Shown: one piece after another, positions 43,070-55,611 of the stretch
Position numbering within the stretch: the first letter of the stretch is position 1
How the letters are laid out: each line of letters opens with the position of its first letter
DNA from: Lithobates sylvaticus
Taxonomy: Eukaryota > Chordata > Amphibia > Anura > Ranidae
Direction: 5' to 3'
Length of the DNA: 64,000 nt
Assembly (NCBI GenBank): GCA_028564925.1
Contig: CM053034.1
Location: 156,089,705 to 156,153,704 of the forward strand
Program-made: the position numbers and the translations under genes
Notes under the pieces: model-generated
What the model was told of the DNA's origin: nothing
The model's database searches: none
The model's input: only the letters and a program-made list of their open reading frames with translations

Positions 43070-43420
43070 GGGCTCTTTCACACGGACGGACCGTATGTCT
43101 GTTTTTCATCCTTCCGTTTTCGGATGAAAAACGGACATAAATGTATCCCTATGGGATAGCGGGTGTCAGCGGATGAGCATCCGCTGACACCCGCTCTCGT
43201 CCGTGCCTGCTATGCTCCGTTTCTGAAGACGGAGGAAAACCCCATTTTTTCATCCGTCTGCAGAGCGGCGGAGGGGGAGAGCGGCGCTCTGACAGGTCCG
43301 TCCCTGCACGGAGTGCAGAGACGGACCTGTCATCTTCCTGCTCAGCGGAGATCGCTCCCGCTGAGCAAGCGGCTATCCACGGGGCGGATCTGCACTGATC
43401 CGCCCCATGTGAAAGAGCCC
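43070..43420. mobile_element. PIF/Harbinger-type MITE in LINE 3' UTR
   Basis: GGGCTCTTTCACACGG is mirrored by CATGTGAAAGAGCCC, flanked by TAA at 43067-43069 and 43421-43423. A central hairpin has GACAGGTCCGTCCCTGCAC, shared with 25639-25963. Confidence 0.8.
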
Positions 43421-44220
43421 TAAGAGTTATATAACAAACAACTCACATGTAGGTAATAAGATTGACAATCCAAGAGTAGATATATTAATGGATCATTGAA
43501 CAATCTTGCGGAGGGTACTTGTAGATTAACACAGTATTCAAAAAGGCACCAGTTAGTATACAAATAAAATGAAAATAAAATGAAAAAGGAAGGAGGGCAG
43601 AGAGGGGGAAACAATACTTCATTTTGAATTAAGACATTTTCAGATGTGTCTACTGGTCTATGAGACCCATATTCTGATTGATCCCATAGCTCCCATATTT
43701 TATCAAACTGGGGAATAGAATCGTGTACAGAGGCTGTTAGATACTCCATCCTCCGGATCTCAGCCACTAGATGTAAAAGTCTAGACCATGAGGGTGGCGT
43801 GGCGGATAACCAGCACATTGGAATAATTATTTTAGCTGCAAGTAAAATGTAAGAGATCACATTGACTCTTTTGGGTAAACCCTTGACCGGAAGCCCCAGT
43901 AGACAGTGCAAGGGATCCAGTGGGAGCGCTACACCCACCACCCCCTGTATTAGTTGCCCCACATCCTGCCAGAGGGGCCGTATCAGAGAGCACTCCCAAA
44001 AGATGTGAAGCAAAGAGCCATTTTCGATTCCACATCTCCAACAGCGGGATGGAACCGAGGAATTAAATTTGTGTAGAACATCGGGGGTCCTGTACCAGAA
44101 CATAAGGATCTTTATAGAGGTTTCCCTCTGGGTTACACATCTGGAAGATTTAAAGATAGAAGTCCAAATCTTATCCCATGTTTGGGTCGTTATGTGGTTA
44201 CTTAAGAGGAGGGCCCCCAC
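43420..44220 (-). pseudogene. LINE ORF2 C-terminal fragment (266-codon frame)
   Basis: The frame contains CWRCGIENGSLLHIFWECSL, the CX2C...HX4C cysteine-histidine motif near the C-terminus of L1 and Tx1 ORF2 proteins. The preceding part (TWDKIWTSIFKSSRC and IKILMFWYRTPDVLHKF) fits the region after the reverse transcriptase. The reverse transcriptase and endonuclease are missing because the copy is 5'-truncated. The last ~30 residues read through into 3' UTR sequence. It gives no sign of being expressed. Confidence 0.75.
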
Positions 44221-44429
44221 AATAGCTTTGGTGCCATAGAAGGTCTATTCCTTTATAAAACTTAACCTGAACCTGCCTGTGAAGTGGTGCATCTCCACCA
44301 TCTAAACAACGTTTTATAGCAAAAGAATACATAAGAATAAAAAAAAAGTTGATTAAAATGCTGTTAATTCAAGCTTTCTTTATTTTGTAAATAATGCAAT
44401 AGGGACCCTACAAACTATATTTTAGACCC

Positions 44430-44890
44430 ACATCAAGGAGGATGAGGGTCTGGTATTAATTTTGCTATAAAAAACTGACACCCCCCCCCCCCCCCAAATC
44501 AATACAAGACATTTGGATCTGTCATGAATTTTAAGGGGAAACCCCTCACTAAAAAAGACATGGGGTAATGTGAGCATGCAGCCTGGCAGGCCTACCCCCT
44601 CCCTGAACCATACCAAGCCACATGCCCTCAACAAGGGGGGGGGGGCATGTTGATGAGGACAAAGGCCTTTTCCCCAGAACCCTGGCCTGGTGGTTGTGGG
44701 AATGCAAGGGAGGTTTCAGGAATTGGAAGCCCCCTTTAACATAAGGGAACCCCCAGATATCTAGCTCCTCTGACATGAATGTATACCTAGCACCCTTACT
44801 CATTTACAAAAAAAAGTCAGTTGTAAATACACATACACACACAGACACACAACGTTTTTTATAATTCCTTTATTAAAAAAAAAAAAAAAA
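44430..44890 (-). mobile_element. Diverged single arm of the palindromic element family
   Basis: In order it keeps GAATTTTAAGGGGAAACCCC, GCAGCCTGGCAGGCC, CCACATGCCCTCAACA, CCTGGTGGTTGTGGG, GGAAGCCCCCTTTAAC and ATTCCTTTATT, all found in the left arms of copies 1 and 2. The centre and the opposite arm are absent. It is clearly older than the other two copies. Confidence 0.75.
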
Positions 44891-46200
44891 ATAACAATTC
44901 AGTGTTGTAAATTGAGCATCAATGAAGATTACCGTCGCCTGCCTATCGCCAACTGTCAAAACAAAAAAAAACCTTTGATATGCTGACCTGTCCTTGCGCT
45001 GCACGTGACGGCTCATTTGGTTTGTACACAAGGGAGAAGGGATATTGCAACATCACTGACCAAATATGGACAATATTGATAAATATTGTCATGGCCTGAC
45101 ACGTGGTTTATGAAGGTTTCAGGCAAAGACCTGCAGATGAGCTTATCTTCCAAGGTAAACATTTACTGTTAATTGGCTGCATTTAGTACTGCAGAAATTA
45201 TCTTCATATTTTTAAAAATACCCTACATTATAATAAATGTTTCTTCTTTCATACATACTATGCTTAATTTAACCTGTTCACAATAAAAACCTGCCTCAAA
45301 AACCTGCCACAATAAAAACCTAGTAAAACACATCGGGTAGGGTCTTTTTGAAAGAACAAAAAAGAATCCCCCCCAAAAAAAAGGACGGCGGGAGGTCTGC
45401 TGCTAGATTTTGTATACCAATTTTATTAATATAAAAAACACAAAAAAATATTTTTAAACAAAAATACCACTACCCATTTCCTATAACAAAAACTTGCTTT
45501 AGTCAAGAATCTAACTGCAGATTCACTATATATGATATATACAAATATACATTAATCAAATTCGGTAGATCCGGGCACCGCCAAAGCTTTTTTTCACAAT
45601 AAAAACCTGCCTCAAAAACCTACCACAATAAAAACCTGCCTCAAAAACCTGCCACAATAAAAACCTGCCACAATAAAAACCTGCATAAAGTATTCTACAG
45701 ATTCATTTCCATGCTATGTGTACAGCTGTTGGGCAAAGTTAAATCAGGGGCTGTCGTAGTTTTAACCAAACTGCAGCTGCAGCACTTGTGGAATTTTATA
45801 TAAAACTGTTCCAGTCAACATTGGTCTGAAATCAAATTATTAAACAGCTTTGCCTCTCCAAATCCTGTGGCTTAACACTCACGTATAAAGGCACACCGAG
45901 CAGAGTGACTAGGTAATGTGATGAAATGACAAGGTGTATGGGTGGTAACACTTTCCTGAGAACCCATGAGGTTGTGTCATGGGATAATAACCCAGAACTA
46001 ATCTCCTTGTGTAATCAAGCATCAAAAGGTAAACAGAGAAATAGAAAAGGGATCCCCAACACTCCACAGCTCCTCCTTGTTATCCAGGATTACCTGCATG
46101 CTTAAATCAGATACAGTCATCCCTACCTATTTCTGTCATTAGCCACTTTTAGTAAATATCATCTTTTTAAATCTGTTCTGAATGTTTTAAAGAACCAGGT
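44891..46200. repeat. Mostly unassigned; CACAATAAAAACCTGCC array
   Basis: 45278-45325 and 45594-45690 contain about seven units of 14-28 bp around CACAATAAAAACCTGCC, split by ~270 bp. Otherwise no gene or repeat recognised. Confidence 0.5.
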
Positions 46201-46225
46201 CCAATCCATAACTGTGCATCACCGT

Positions 46226-46345
46226 TTAACGGACATGCATACCTCCCAACTTTTTGAGATGGGAATGAGGGACACCTATCAGCAAATGTATGCAGGCAGA
46301 GGACACACCCCTTGCCACACCCCCTTAAAGGATAATTGTACAAAA
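46226..46345. repeat. Dispersed repeat fragment (CATACCTCCCAACTTTTTGA)
   Basis: It begins CATACCTCCCAACTTTTTGA and includes GAGGGACACCTATCAGC. The wording recalls a high-copy frog repeat, but no ends are visible here. Confidence 0.4.
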
Positions 46346-46544
46346 AAAAAACAAGATTGGTTAAACCCACAAGTGCTTTTTTTTACCACTACTATTCCTT
46401 TATATTGGCTTTTGGAATTTACAAATACAGCAATTTAGAAATCAAATGAAAGGTTTAGCGCTGGAAAACACTTTTTGATAGATAAAAGGTAAATTTTATA
46501 TACAACTATATAGATCAGACCAAAATTTGAGAGCAGGATCTCTA

Positions 46545-46800
46545 ATTTTCCGACAACAAAATCCGATCGGACTTTTTCCGATCGTGTGTCGAGAATTCCG
46601 ACGGACAAAGTGCCACAAGATCAAAGCTTATGGCTACTAACGTGAACGTGGTCCCGTCATAACAAACGAACGCCATCACGCTCGGAATGATCGGATTTTC
46701 CGATAACTTTGTCCGACCGTGTGTATGCAACACCAGTTTCGGACAAAGTCCATCGGAAAAGATCCCACGGATTTTGTGGTCGGATTTTCCGACCGTGGGG
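46545..46800. mobile_element. GTACACACGG-family MITE, diverged copy
   Basis: Several inverted TTTTCCGACMACAAAATCC and TCCGATCGTGTG words match the copy at 40691-41105. The ends are worn. Confidence 0.55.
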
Positions 46801-46805
46801 CTAAT

Positions 46806-47229
46806 TGTATTATAACTGCAATTTGGGAATTGTGGAAAATTCTGGAAAAGACAAAAAATAAATAAATAGCTTTAAATTCCAAAATATCTACACTGCAAAA
46901 CTTCAAAGGGAACTGTGTGTGTAGGCCTGATTTTCAGCAATTAGAAAAAAACACTTGACTCTTAACAATTTCGTTTTTTTGCTCACAAATGTGTGATTTA
47001 AGACATAGAAGGAAAAAATTTGCTATCTTAATGATTCTAACACTTCTCAGAAATGGCTCTGGGACCGCAGATACTTCCTGCTTGATTAAAAATTTATCAA
47101 GATGACCTTCCTGGTGGTATCTCAAATGGATTCAGCCTGCTGGAAGGGTTAATGATATTTTTAATGCTATCACCACAAGTTGCACATTTGTAAATCAGTC
47201 AGAAATGATTGATGTTCCATGCCTACCAT
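46806..47229. other. No feature seen
   Basis: AT-rich sequence with no recognised gene or repeat. Confidence 0.45.
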
Positions 47230-48060
47230 AGGGACAAATAAAGGGGCGGGTTGCATGTGAGGAAGATGTATACACAATTAGCAAATTTAAACCATTCATA
47301 AAATGATACTATGGCAAAAATATGAATGCAATCTATACACTGGGGGAAGAACCTCTGGGGGAATCTAGGATGGAAAAGGACCTGGGGGTCCTAGTAGATG
47401 ATAGGCTCAGCAATGGCATGCAATGCCAAGCTGCTGCTAACAAATCAAACAGAATATTGGCAAGAGGGGGATCAACTCAGAGATAAAACGATAATTCTCC
47501 CACTCTACAAGACTCTGATCCGGCCGCACCTAGAGTATGCTGTCCAGTTCTGGGCACCAGTCCTCAGGAAGGATGTAATGGAAATGGAGCGAGTACAAAG
47601 AAGGGCAACAAAGCAAATAAAGGGTCTGGAGGATATTAGTTATGAGGAAAGGTTGCAAGCACTGAACTTATTCTCTCTGGAGAAGAGACTATTGAGAGGG
47701 GATATGATTTCAATATACAAATACCGTACTGGTGACCCCACAATAGGGATAAAACTTTTTTTGCGGAAGGGAGTTTAACAAGACTCGTGGCCACTCATTA
47801 AAATTAGAAGAAATGAGGTTTAACCTTAAACTATGTAGAGGGTTCTTTACTGTAAGAGCGGCAAGGATGTGGAATTCCCTTCCACAGGTGGTGGTCTCAG
47901 GGGAGAGCATTGATAGTTTCAAGAAACTATTAGATAAGCACCTGAACGACCACAACATACAGGGATATACAATGTAATACTGACAAGTAATCACACACAT
48001 AGGCTGGACTTGATGGAAATGTGTATTTTTTCGACCTCACCTACTATGTAACTATGTAAG
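47230..48060 (+). pseudogene. CR1/L2-type LINE, 3' end
   Basis: The frame at 47398-47778 reads [20 protein letters not shown] followed by [20 protein letters not shown] and [20 protein letters not shown], the conserved C-terminal part of CR1/L2 reverse transcriptases. Upstream, in another frame, [13 protein letters not shown] is recognisable. Downstream, again in another frame, ARMWNSLPQVVVSGESIDSF completes the protein. At least two frameshifts are therefore present. The copy ends in ATGTAACTATGTAA, a short 3' repeat typical of this group. It lacks the endonuclease and most of the polymerase, so it is a dead 5'-truncated copy. Confidence 0.85.
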
Positions 48061-48115
48061 AATGGAGTGACTGCTCTACTCAGAAAAGAAGGTAAGGAAA
48101 ATGCAGTTAGGTGAG

Positions 48116-48375
48116 TAATGCCCCGTACACATGGTCAGATATTCCGATGGAAAAAGTCTGATCGGATTATGTTGTCGGAAAATCTGATCGTGTGTGGGCT
48201 CTAGCAGACTTTTTCCGTTGGAATTTCCGATCGTGTGTAGAGCATTCCGACACACAAAGTGCAACACATGCACAGAAGAAATTTGGAGACGAAAGCTATT
48301 GGCCACTGGCCTCTACGTAGTCCTGTCGTACGTTTTGTACGTCACCTCGTTCGGAACGATCAGATTTTCTATGCG
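48116..48375. mobile_element. GTACACACGG-family MITE, partial copy
   Basis: The left end ATGCCCCGTACACATGG and internal TTCCGATCGTGTG words match the family. The right end is lost. Confidence 0.55.
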
Positions 48376-48429
48376 CCCCTCTGAAAACTGGTTTCAGTTG
48401 GTTACTAAAAGCTTTACTTTTCTGATCTC

Positions 48430-49307
48430 AGTACTAAGTCCTACCCATAGGCATGTACAGGGGGTGTGCCAGGTGTGCCTGGGCATACCCTAATCACTGT
48501 GTGCAGTGCCGATTCCCTCTACTGCCCAAGCTTCCCGCCACATTGGCAATCATCGCCCCCGCCCCACAGTGCTGCTGGCTTCCCTTCTCTCTGCTGTGTG
48601 GAATGTTTGAGGATGGAGAGCAGGGGAAGGGGCTAGTAAATATGTCATTTAAAAGTGCCTTCCTTTTCTAAATGAACACAGTGAACACACTCACTCACTG
48701 TGTCCATTCATAAAAGAAACATAGTAAACTGTGTTTACTATGCTTCAGTTTGTGAATGAACAGGAAGCCGCTCTGCACAGAGCACTTCCCATTCATTCAC
48801 TGCCCGTGCAACTGAGGCTGCAGAGAAAGGCACGTGTGTTTGAGCTTTGGAGTGCACACCCTAATGCAATAGGCTGCGCACACCTATGGTCCGACCACTT
48901 ACTGGCAACTAAGGCAGTCTTCTTGGATGTGGTGGGAAAGGGAGTGGAAGGTGGTTGGAGCTTCCAACCTTTTGGCCCATAGTTACATAAAAACTGTTTC
49001 AGTTCCCCGGTGCTGTACCTCAGAAGTTTGGCCCCTCCTCCTTTCTCTGCTGCCGGGCCAATTAGAAAGTGCAGCACACTTCGCCCATGTCCAGTAGAGA
49101 ACTGTCCGAAAAGACCGAAAGGCTTCACTGCTGGTTCCCCTTAGTGGAGATGGCGTTGGCAACACCTGACAGCCGTTCCCAAGATCGGCTGGGGTGCTGA
49201 CATTGTGGGGTCCCTGGACAGGTAAGTGTCCATATATTAAAAGTCAGCAGCTACAGTATTTGTAGCTGCTGTCTTTAATTTTTTTTACCCCAGGCTGGAA
49301 CACCTCT
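48430..49307. repeat. Repeat mosaic, hAT-like fragment and hairpin
   Basis: 48446-48890 begins CCCATAGGCATGTACAGG and ends near GCGCACACCTATGG, weakly inverted ends of an old transposon. Its centre (48610-48830) matches 41448-41640. 49240-49280 is a hairpin with GTCAGCAGCTACAGTATTTG. No host exon could be supported. Confidence 0.45.
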
Positions 49308-50306
49308 TTAACCACCTCACTACAGTGCATTTTCACCCCCTTCCTGCCCAAGCCATTTTTCAGCTTTCAGCATTGACGCACTTTGAATGACAATTGCGCG
49401 GTCATACAACACTGTACCCAAATTAAATTGTTATCATTTTTTCCCCACAAATAGAGCTTTCTTTTGGTGGTATTTGATCACCTCTGCGGTTTTTATTTTT
49501 TGTGCAATAAACAAAAGAAGAGCGACAAATTAAAAAAAAAAACAATATTTTTTACTTTTTGCTATACTAAATATCCCCAAAAAATATATAAAAAAACATT
49601 TTTTTCCTCAGTTTAGGCCGATACGTATTCTTCTACATATTTTTGGTAAAAAAAAATCGCAATTAGCGATTATTGATTAGTTTTGCGCAAAAGTTATAGC
49701 TTTAACAAAATAGGGGATAGTTTTATAGCATTTTTATTAATATTTTTTTTTTACTAGTAATGGCGGTGATCAGCGATTTTTATTGTGACTGCGACATTAT
49801 GGCGGACACATCGGACATTTTTGACACCATTGTCATTTATACAGCAATCAATGCTATTTAAATGCATTGATTCATGTATAAATGACACTGGCAGTGAAGG
49901 GGTTAACCACTAGGGGGCGGGGAGGGGTTAATTATGTTCCCTGGGAGTGTTTCTTACTGTGGGGGGAGGGGACTCACAAGGGGAGGAGACCGATCGGTGT
50001 TTCTCTGTACAGAGAACACACCATCGGCTCCTCTCCTCTGACAGGACCGTGGATCTGTGTGTTTACACACACAGATCCACAGTCCCGCTGTGTTACCGGG
50101 CAATCGCGGGTGCCCAGCGGACATCGCGGCCGCTGGGCACGCGCATCGGGTGCCCAGTGACACGGCGAGAGCGCGCACGCGCTCCCGGCGGCGCGCGCGT
50201 GCTCCCTTTAGTGCACAGAAGGGGAGAACGTCATATGACGCCCTCCCTCAACGAGAGCTGCGCCGCCTGGCCGTCATTTGACAGCCGGCGGTCGCAAAGC
50301 GGTTAA
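49308..50306. mobile_element. TTAA-type foldback repeat, full 1-kb copy
   Basis: TTAACCACCTCAC at the left and AAAGCGGTTAA at the right give TTAA at both ends (49308-49311 and 50303-50306). The left part is AT-rich. The right part is GC-rich, with CACACAGATCCACAG hairpins and CGTCATATGACG. No transposase. Relatives occur at 7645-8448, 37565-39965 and within 20331-25419. Confidence 0.75.
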
Positions 50307-50319
50307 GAAGAAATTTGCT

Positions 50320-50910
50320 GATTGAGCATTAACATAGGAATGAAAGATGAAACTACCAAGTTGCAGAAATACCAGTTCTTCTTGAAACAGCCAATGATAA
50401 GAATGGCTGGAGAAAAAACTATAAGGCAGATTCAGATAGCTGAAAAGACTTAAGAGAAAAAGGGGAACTGCTATATGTAGATCAAGATAAAGATAACGCT
50501 AGATTCCAAAATAGAATATCAAACATTAAACAAAGCTGTTCAATGCAGTGCCAGGCTTAATAAATGTAAGGAGCTCATCCAAGCAGCAAAAAAACAGCTG
50601 AAGCCAATAACAATGGAGAATTATACAGAATATTGAAATGCCTTATAAAAATAAAAAACACAAGAAGCCATCCTATTCTTACAGATAAACAAGTTCAACT
50701 CTTGAGCATCACAGTAAATCAGTTCAAATGATGACAAGAACATGTAAGTGATATTTTCTTTGTACTGATTCCTGAAGGAGAGGAACAACAGTGGGTAATA
50801 GAGTCTCAAGCTACATAAGAAACAACAGATGACGAAATTAAGCATGCAATCAACACTCTAAAATCGAGAAAACCCACCAGCCTTGACAATGCCCCACCTG
50901 ACCAATTAAT
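50320..50910 (+). pseudogene. LINE reverse-transcriptase N-terminal remnant
   Basis: In one frame DDEIKHAINTLKSRKPTSLD resembles the region-0/1 motif of non-LTR reverse transcriptases (EEI..AI..LK..KAPG.D). Upstream A-rich sequence fits the linker of an RTE- or Jockey-like element. Several in-frame stops show that it is dead. The clade is not assigned. Confidence 0.5.
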
Positions 50911-50924
50911 TTGTTATTAATAGT

Positions 50925-51240
50925 TTTATTGTAGGCATTTATTTAGCACTGACAATTTACACAGTACTTTACATACAGTACATTCACATCAGTCCCTGCC
51001 CATAGGGTGCTTACAATCACAGGATCCTATTTCACATACATACATACATGCATGCACACTAGGGCAAAATTAGACAGGAGTTGATTAACCTACCTGTATG
51101 TCTTTGGAATGTTGGTGGAAACCCACACAAGCACAATTAGGGTGCAAACTTCATACAGACAGTGTCCAAGGCTTCAGTGCCAACCACTAAGCCACTGAGC
51201 TGCTCAGTTGAGAACAAGTTACCACACCCCACTTTCTACT
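50925..51240. repeat. Dispersed repeat with CCTACCTGTATGTCTTTGGA core
   Basis: Contains CATCAGTCCCTGCCCATAGG, CCTACCTGTATGTCTTTGGA, GGTGGAAACCCACACAAGC and AACCACTAAGCCACTGAGC in order. This string of phrases is a widespread ancient vertebrate repeat. I do not assign its class. Confidence 0.55.
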
Positions 51241-51808
51241 TTTAGTATGGAATAATAAATTCAAGAGAAAGTCAAAAATGGTGATCCATCTCAATGTTGC
51301 CACTAGCAAGCCAAAAGCTAGGTATTTAGCTTAGTAATAGACTGTCTGGGGAATACATAAATGGTATTGTGTATGCCCTTAAAAATACCATCTAGGTGCA
51401 GCACTAAAACTGTCAGTGCTTGCCCTTGATTCATGTACCTGTACGTGAAGCTGCCGATGCCCACAGTGTCCATATTGGACACTTCTTCCTCAGTGAACTC
51501 ACGCCTTCCCTCCCAGGCCCTATGCCCATCACACTGACAGGCACATGGCTGAGGAGTTTTGTATTAGGGGTGGGTGGAGCCTGTTGGGAAACTAGTTGCT
51601 CATAAGGTCCATTTTGCTTTTAAATGACAGCATTACACAGTGGATGGATTCAGAGCCCCTATTCAGTCTAATAGTGGATTTCAAATCTACCCTTTTCTAT
51701 GTGCTATCAATGAAAAGTTAAGTGAACTAGTCTCTCAGTTCCCATCAGGTTCCACCCACCCAGTGACAAGTCATTTCCTAAATATCAGCATTGGCATATC
51801 TGGGTAAT
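51241..51808. other. No feature seen
   Basis: No gene or repeat recognised. The longest frame (about 60 codons) has no motif. Confidence 0.4.
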
Positions 51809-51813
51809 GACAT

Positions 51814-52701
51814 TGTGACAGAACCATCCAGCACCCTGCTTGGGTGCCTTTGTAAAGATATAGCTTCCTCCAGTCTGGAACCATGAACCAGGTATTGTAG
51901 CTGAATATTGCACCCAAGTACTAGACAACACTAGCTTAGATTCAAACTGCCAATGTTTATTGTAAATTTGCACAGAATATACAGCACACCAGATAAGGTA
52001 GGGCCTGATCACATTACCCTAACAATACAAATTGTAAACAGTAATATAATTAACATGGCTAAGGAACAGCCAACATAAACATTAATCTAATTAAACTACT
52101 AGGCACCTACACAACCCAGACAATGCTTTGATTAATCAGAAATCCCACCCCAACTCAGACTGTCTGGCCCCAGTCTACCACCCTGGATACACAAAGTACA
52201 TTAACACGGTATCATAAGCATAAACACATAACATCCCACAATGGTTTCGATAACAAGGTAAAATGGTCACAATATTAATCACATCTCCAAGCCAAGAGAT
52301 GATCAGACAGACAAACAATAGGTGACAACAATGGGACTGCACACCCAGGAGGCACACAATTTGAGAGACATACTTAACAATAAACACATAACACCTTAAT
52401 AAACAGACTAGAGCAGGAGACCCTCGTATCAGGTTTGTTTGAGCTGATCATATTAACATCTGCTCTGAGTCTCACAGTTTAAAGCATTGCTCGTTTGGGC
52501 ACAAAGGGCACAAAGGACCCAAATCTGTGTGTTTCGAGGGGACATGGACCCAAATTCGAAGCAAGACCACTCCAAGGGTCCCCAGGTACACCCCCCCCCC
52601 AAAGAGTAGTGCTCCCTTAAATGCCAGGGCCCAAAGTCAGTAGGCAAGAGACCACCCTGCAGTCCCCTCCAAAAGCCCCTGTCCTGGTTGGGTCTGTCAC
52701 A
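51814..52701 (-). mobile_element. Solo LTR with GACAT target duplication
   Basis: The 888-bp segment starts TGTGACAGA and ends TCTGTCACA. GACAT occurs directly before (51809-51813) and after (52702-52706). The minus orientation is tentative, based on AATAAA near the 51960 end on that strand. No partner LTR or internal region adjoins. Confidence 0.75.
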
Positions 52702-52706
52702 GACAT

Positions 52707-54108
52707 CATTACTATCCCCGGTGTTTACATTTAGCTTTCAGCCAGAGAATCTCCCAGCTGAATAGGGTCAGGGATACAGTACTCTGTGGGAAACTCTCAC
52801 ATACAGTATATGACAGCTTCCCAGCACAGACATGCCCCATTCTGAGTACTGGCTTACCGACCATTCCCTATTCTAATTGTCAACATAGCTTTATTGATGT
52901 CTCCAGGGTGTATTATAAACCATTGCCATTTTTTTTTATATTGTTATCCCCTTTTTTTAACAATTTAGCATTTCGGTTTTGCTGATCTCTTCCAGTCTTT
53001 TTTGCCTCCTGATGTACACTTATTGTAGCATTGGCTGCACACCATTGTTGTAGACCAGCTTCCTTATGGTGACAACAATGCCTTTGTGTTGACATGATCA
53101 CGTGTGGACTCCACCAGTAAAAACATGACAGCACACAACTAGGCGAGAGTCATCACCTCATGAGTGCCTGTACAAAGACTTGCATGACTGGATCACCAGG
53201 TATTCTCTAATAGAAACTGCATATTTAGAAAAAGTGTGGGATAGGAAAAAAAAACAAACAAACATACTCAACTATAAGGCTGCAGCATTGCTCAAATGCT
53301 GCAACAGTCCCCAGCTGCCTCTAAGACTGACAACTGAGCAATCACATATCTGCTGCTCACTCAGTTCTAGGTCTTCACTGAGCAGAGATCGAAGACTGTC
53401 AGTCACCGGATCTATGCTCTCGATGGCACATGGAGAGGCTGAGTCAGCTGCCAGTCCGGCATCTGGGTGGATCCCTGCAGAGCCTGGATGGGTTCTGTGA
53501 GGTCAGCCGACAGAAGGCTTTAGCGTTGGTCATACTTCTCTTTTAAGAAGAACTTTTGAAATGACTTTAACGTTTTAAAGCTGAAATTAAATTTTATTGA
53601 TTGGATTTAAATCTAATTTAAAAATCATGTGTTGATCAAATCTAAACACTCTAGTTAAACATCAAGCAGTCTCATAAATGGCACTTCACACTCTTTTCTT
53701 TATATACCTCAACAAGCATTTAGCACCCTATTCCTCCCCAGGATTTGGAATTCTACACAGAGCTACATAGGCATGAATGTTCCACGAGTGCATGTCTATA
53801 GAAACTGTCGATCAAAAATACAACTCAACACAACTCATAAGACTCCCACCCAAGAACTGTCAATTTAGGCCTGAGATTGTTAACACTTTCTACTGATCAT
53901 GAAAAAGTCAGCAGAGATGGAGAATGATGATTTGAGGATTATAGGGAACTTAAAGTAGACATATCAGTAACATTAGAAACGTGCAGAAATACGCTTTTGA
54001 TGTGCCACAATATAGAACAATGATAAATTATGCCTAGGCACACTATAAGGTCAGCTTGAGAAGAGCACTGTTGAGTAATGACTCATCAAAATCTAAGTTG
54101 TGAGTGTA
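52707..54108. other. Unassigned sequence
   Basis: 53330-53510 has transposon-like wording but no paired ends. The rest shows no gene. Short frames here lack any motif. Confidence 0.4.
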
Positions 54109-54196
54109 AAGCCTCTTACACATGGTTGGATTTTCCGCCAACAGCCTGTCATCGAACATTTCCCGTCGGAAAGTCCGATGGTGTGTACGCGGCTTA
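54109..54196. mobile_element. Very short GTACACACGG-family MITE
   Basis: TAAAGCCTCTTACACATGG is mirrored by CGATGGTGTGTACGCGGCTT. Only about 88 bp remain, nearly all terminal repeat. Confidence 0.65.
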
Positions 54197-55557
54197 AGAG
54201 AATGTGTACATGCATTGGCAAGAACAAAAAGGTTCTGTTAGAACGCAGAACATGAAGGCTTATGTGCAGACACCAGGACTGTGAAAAGAAGCATAAAAAA
54301 TTGTCCATCCAGTGTTTTAGTACAGAGAGTAGATGCTTATCTACATATTACCAGAACAAAAATGGCGCTAAATTTCTTTAACGAAAGGAAGATGAGAGCA
54401 TTGTTAGCAGAAGTAATTTTGTCTCTTTAAGAGGCAATGGATACCTGCAGTATGGAAAATATATCTGGGGCTGGGCCTCTGAGAATTATGGCCTTCCATT
54501 AAAAAATGTCAAGAACATTCTGCTCAGACACTTTTTTATCTTAGCCCCCGTGCAAAGTCCCACCAATACCTTCTTTAAAAAATAAAAAAATAAAAGACAC
54601 AATTACAATAAGTTTATTCATTAATACTTTAACGTCCCCTAGTTGATTTAGAGGGGCACATTAACCCATATAACGTGTGGTTCAATTAGCTCTAATGTAG
54701 AGAAAATCCCTTAAGGAAGCCACTGTGAAATATTTTTATTATAAAAGTAAATCATTTTTTTTATTTTTTTTAAATGCATACAACCAATTTTTATGGCACT
54801 CTACTGAACCTGTTCGACAACATTTTTGTGGAAGAATATTACATTTTCACAGTTCCTACAGTGTAGAACTTTTTGCATACATGGAGTGCAAGCCAAGTAC
54901 ATGTAAAATATGCTAGTGGATAGGATTCTTAGCATCTAATGAGTTAAAAAGTATATGTAAACCAAATTTGGAGATTTTGAATTTGACCATTGTAACAGAT
55001 GCTATTTTTTGTGCGTATGCTTCCATGATGTGTAGATTGCTACGACTATTTATTAGCAGCTCATTATCAATACTATAGGACCTTATTATCAATATTAATT
55101 GTTTAGTTAATAATCCAGTCTCATCTTCATTAAAATGAACATCTCTGTTGGGAATCTCTTTTTGAAAGTCAGTCCAGTACCAGTGCTTACTAAATCCCTA
55201 CTGAAAAGAATAGGATGGGGGTTGTATCTGATAACAAACAGCACTATTTTATCATCTCTACAGTGTGCTGTTCTCTGGCTTTTTGAAAAAAAGCTTGTAA
55301 AGCAATGTAGTGTGGAAATTTTTTACATTTTTCTAAATTCAACAAAATGTAGACTCGGTAATTATGTTTAAGTTATGGTACAGAAAGTCTAACTGGGCTG
55401 ACTGCATTCATTGTATGACGTATCTGTAGTTTTCTTCAAGCTCCACAACTCGGCAAATTTCTGTAATATCTATAAAATACAGGAGTCTGTGTAACAAAAT
55501 GTGGGTGGACCCAGGTGGGTTAAATCACACTCTTCTTACATCTCTAACAACAATATA
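54197..55557. other. No feature seen
   Basis: AT-rich, possibly unique sequence. No exon, RNA gene or repeat recognised. Confidence 0.4.
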
Positions 55558-55611
55558 TACAGTACTGTGCAAATGTTTTAGGTAGGTGTGAATAAACTGT
55601 AAAGTAAAAAT

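Larger units (their letters stand above)
42904..44230 (-). mobile_element. L1/Tx1-type LINE, 5'-truncated
   Basis: On the minus strand a C-terminal ORF2 remnant is followed by a 3' UTR and ends AATAAAAATTACAATTTAAA then an A-rich run at about 42904-42940. The 3' UTR is interrupted by a Harbinger MITE at 43070-43420. Confidence 0.7.

Noticed and set aside
48390-49165. Frames near 48453-49128 as a gene
   Set aside because: They overlap a repeat shared with 41448-41640 and open in opposite strands; no motif.
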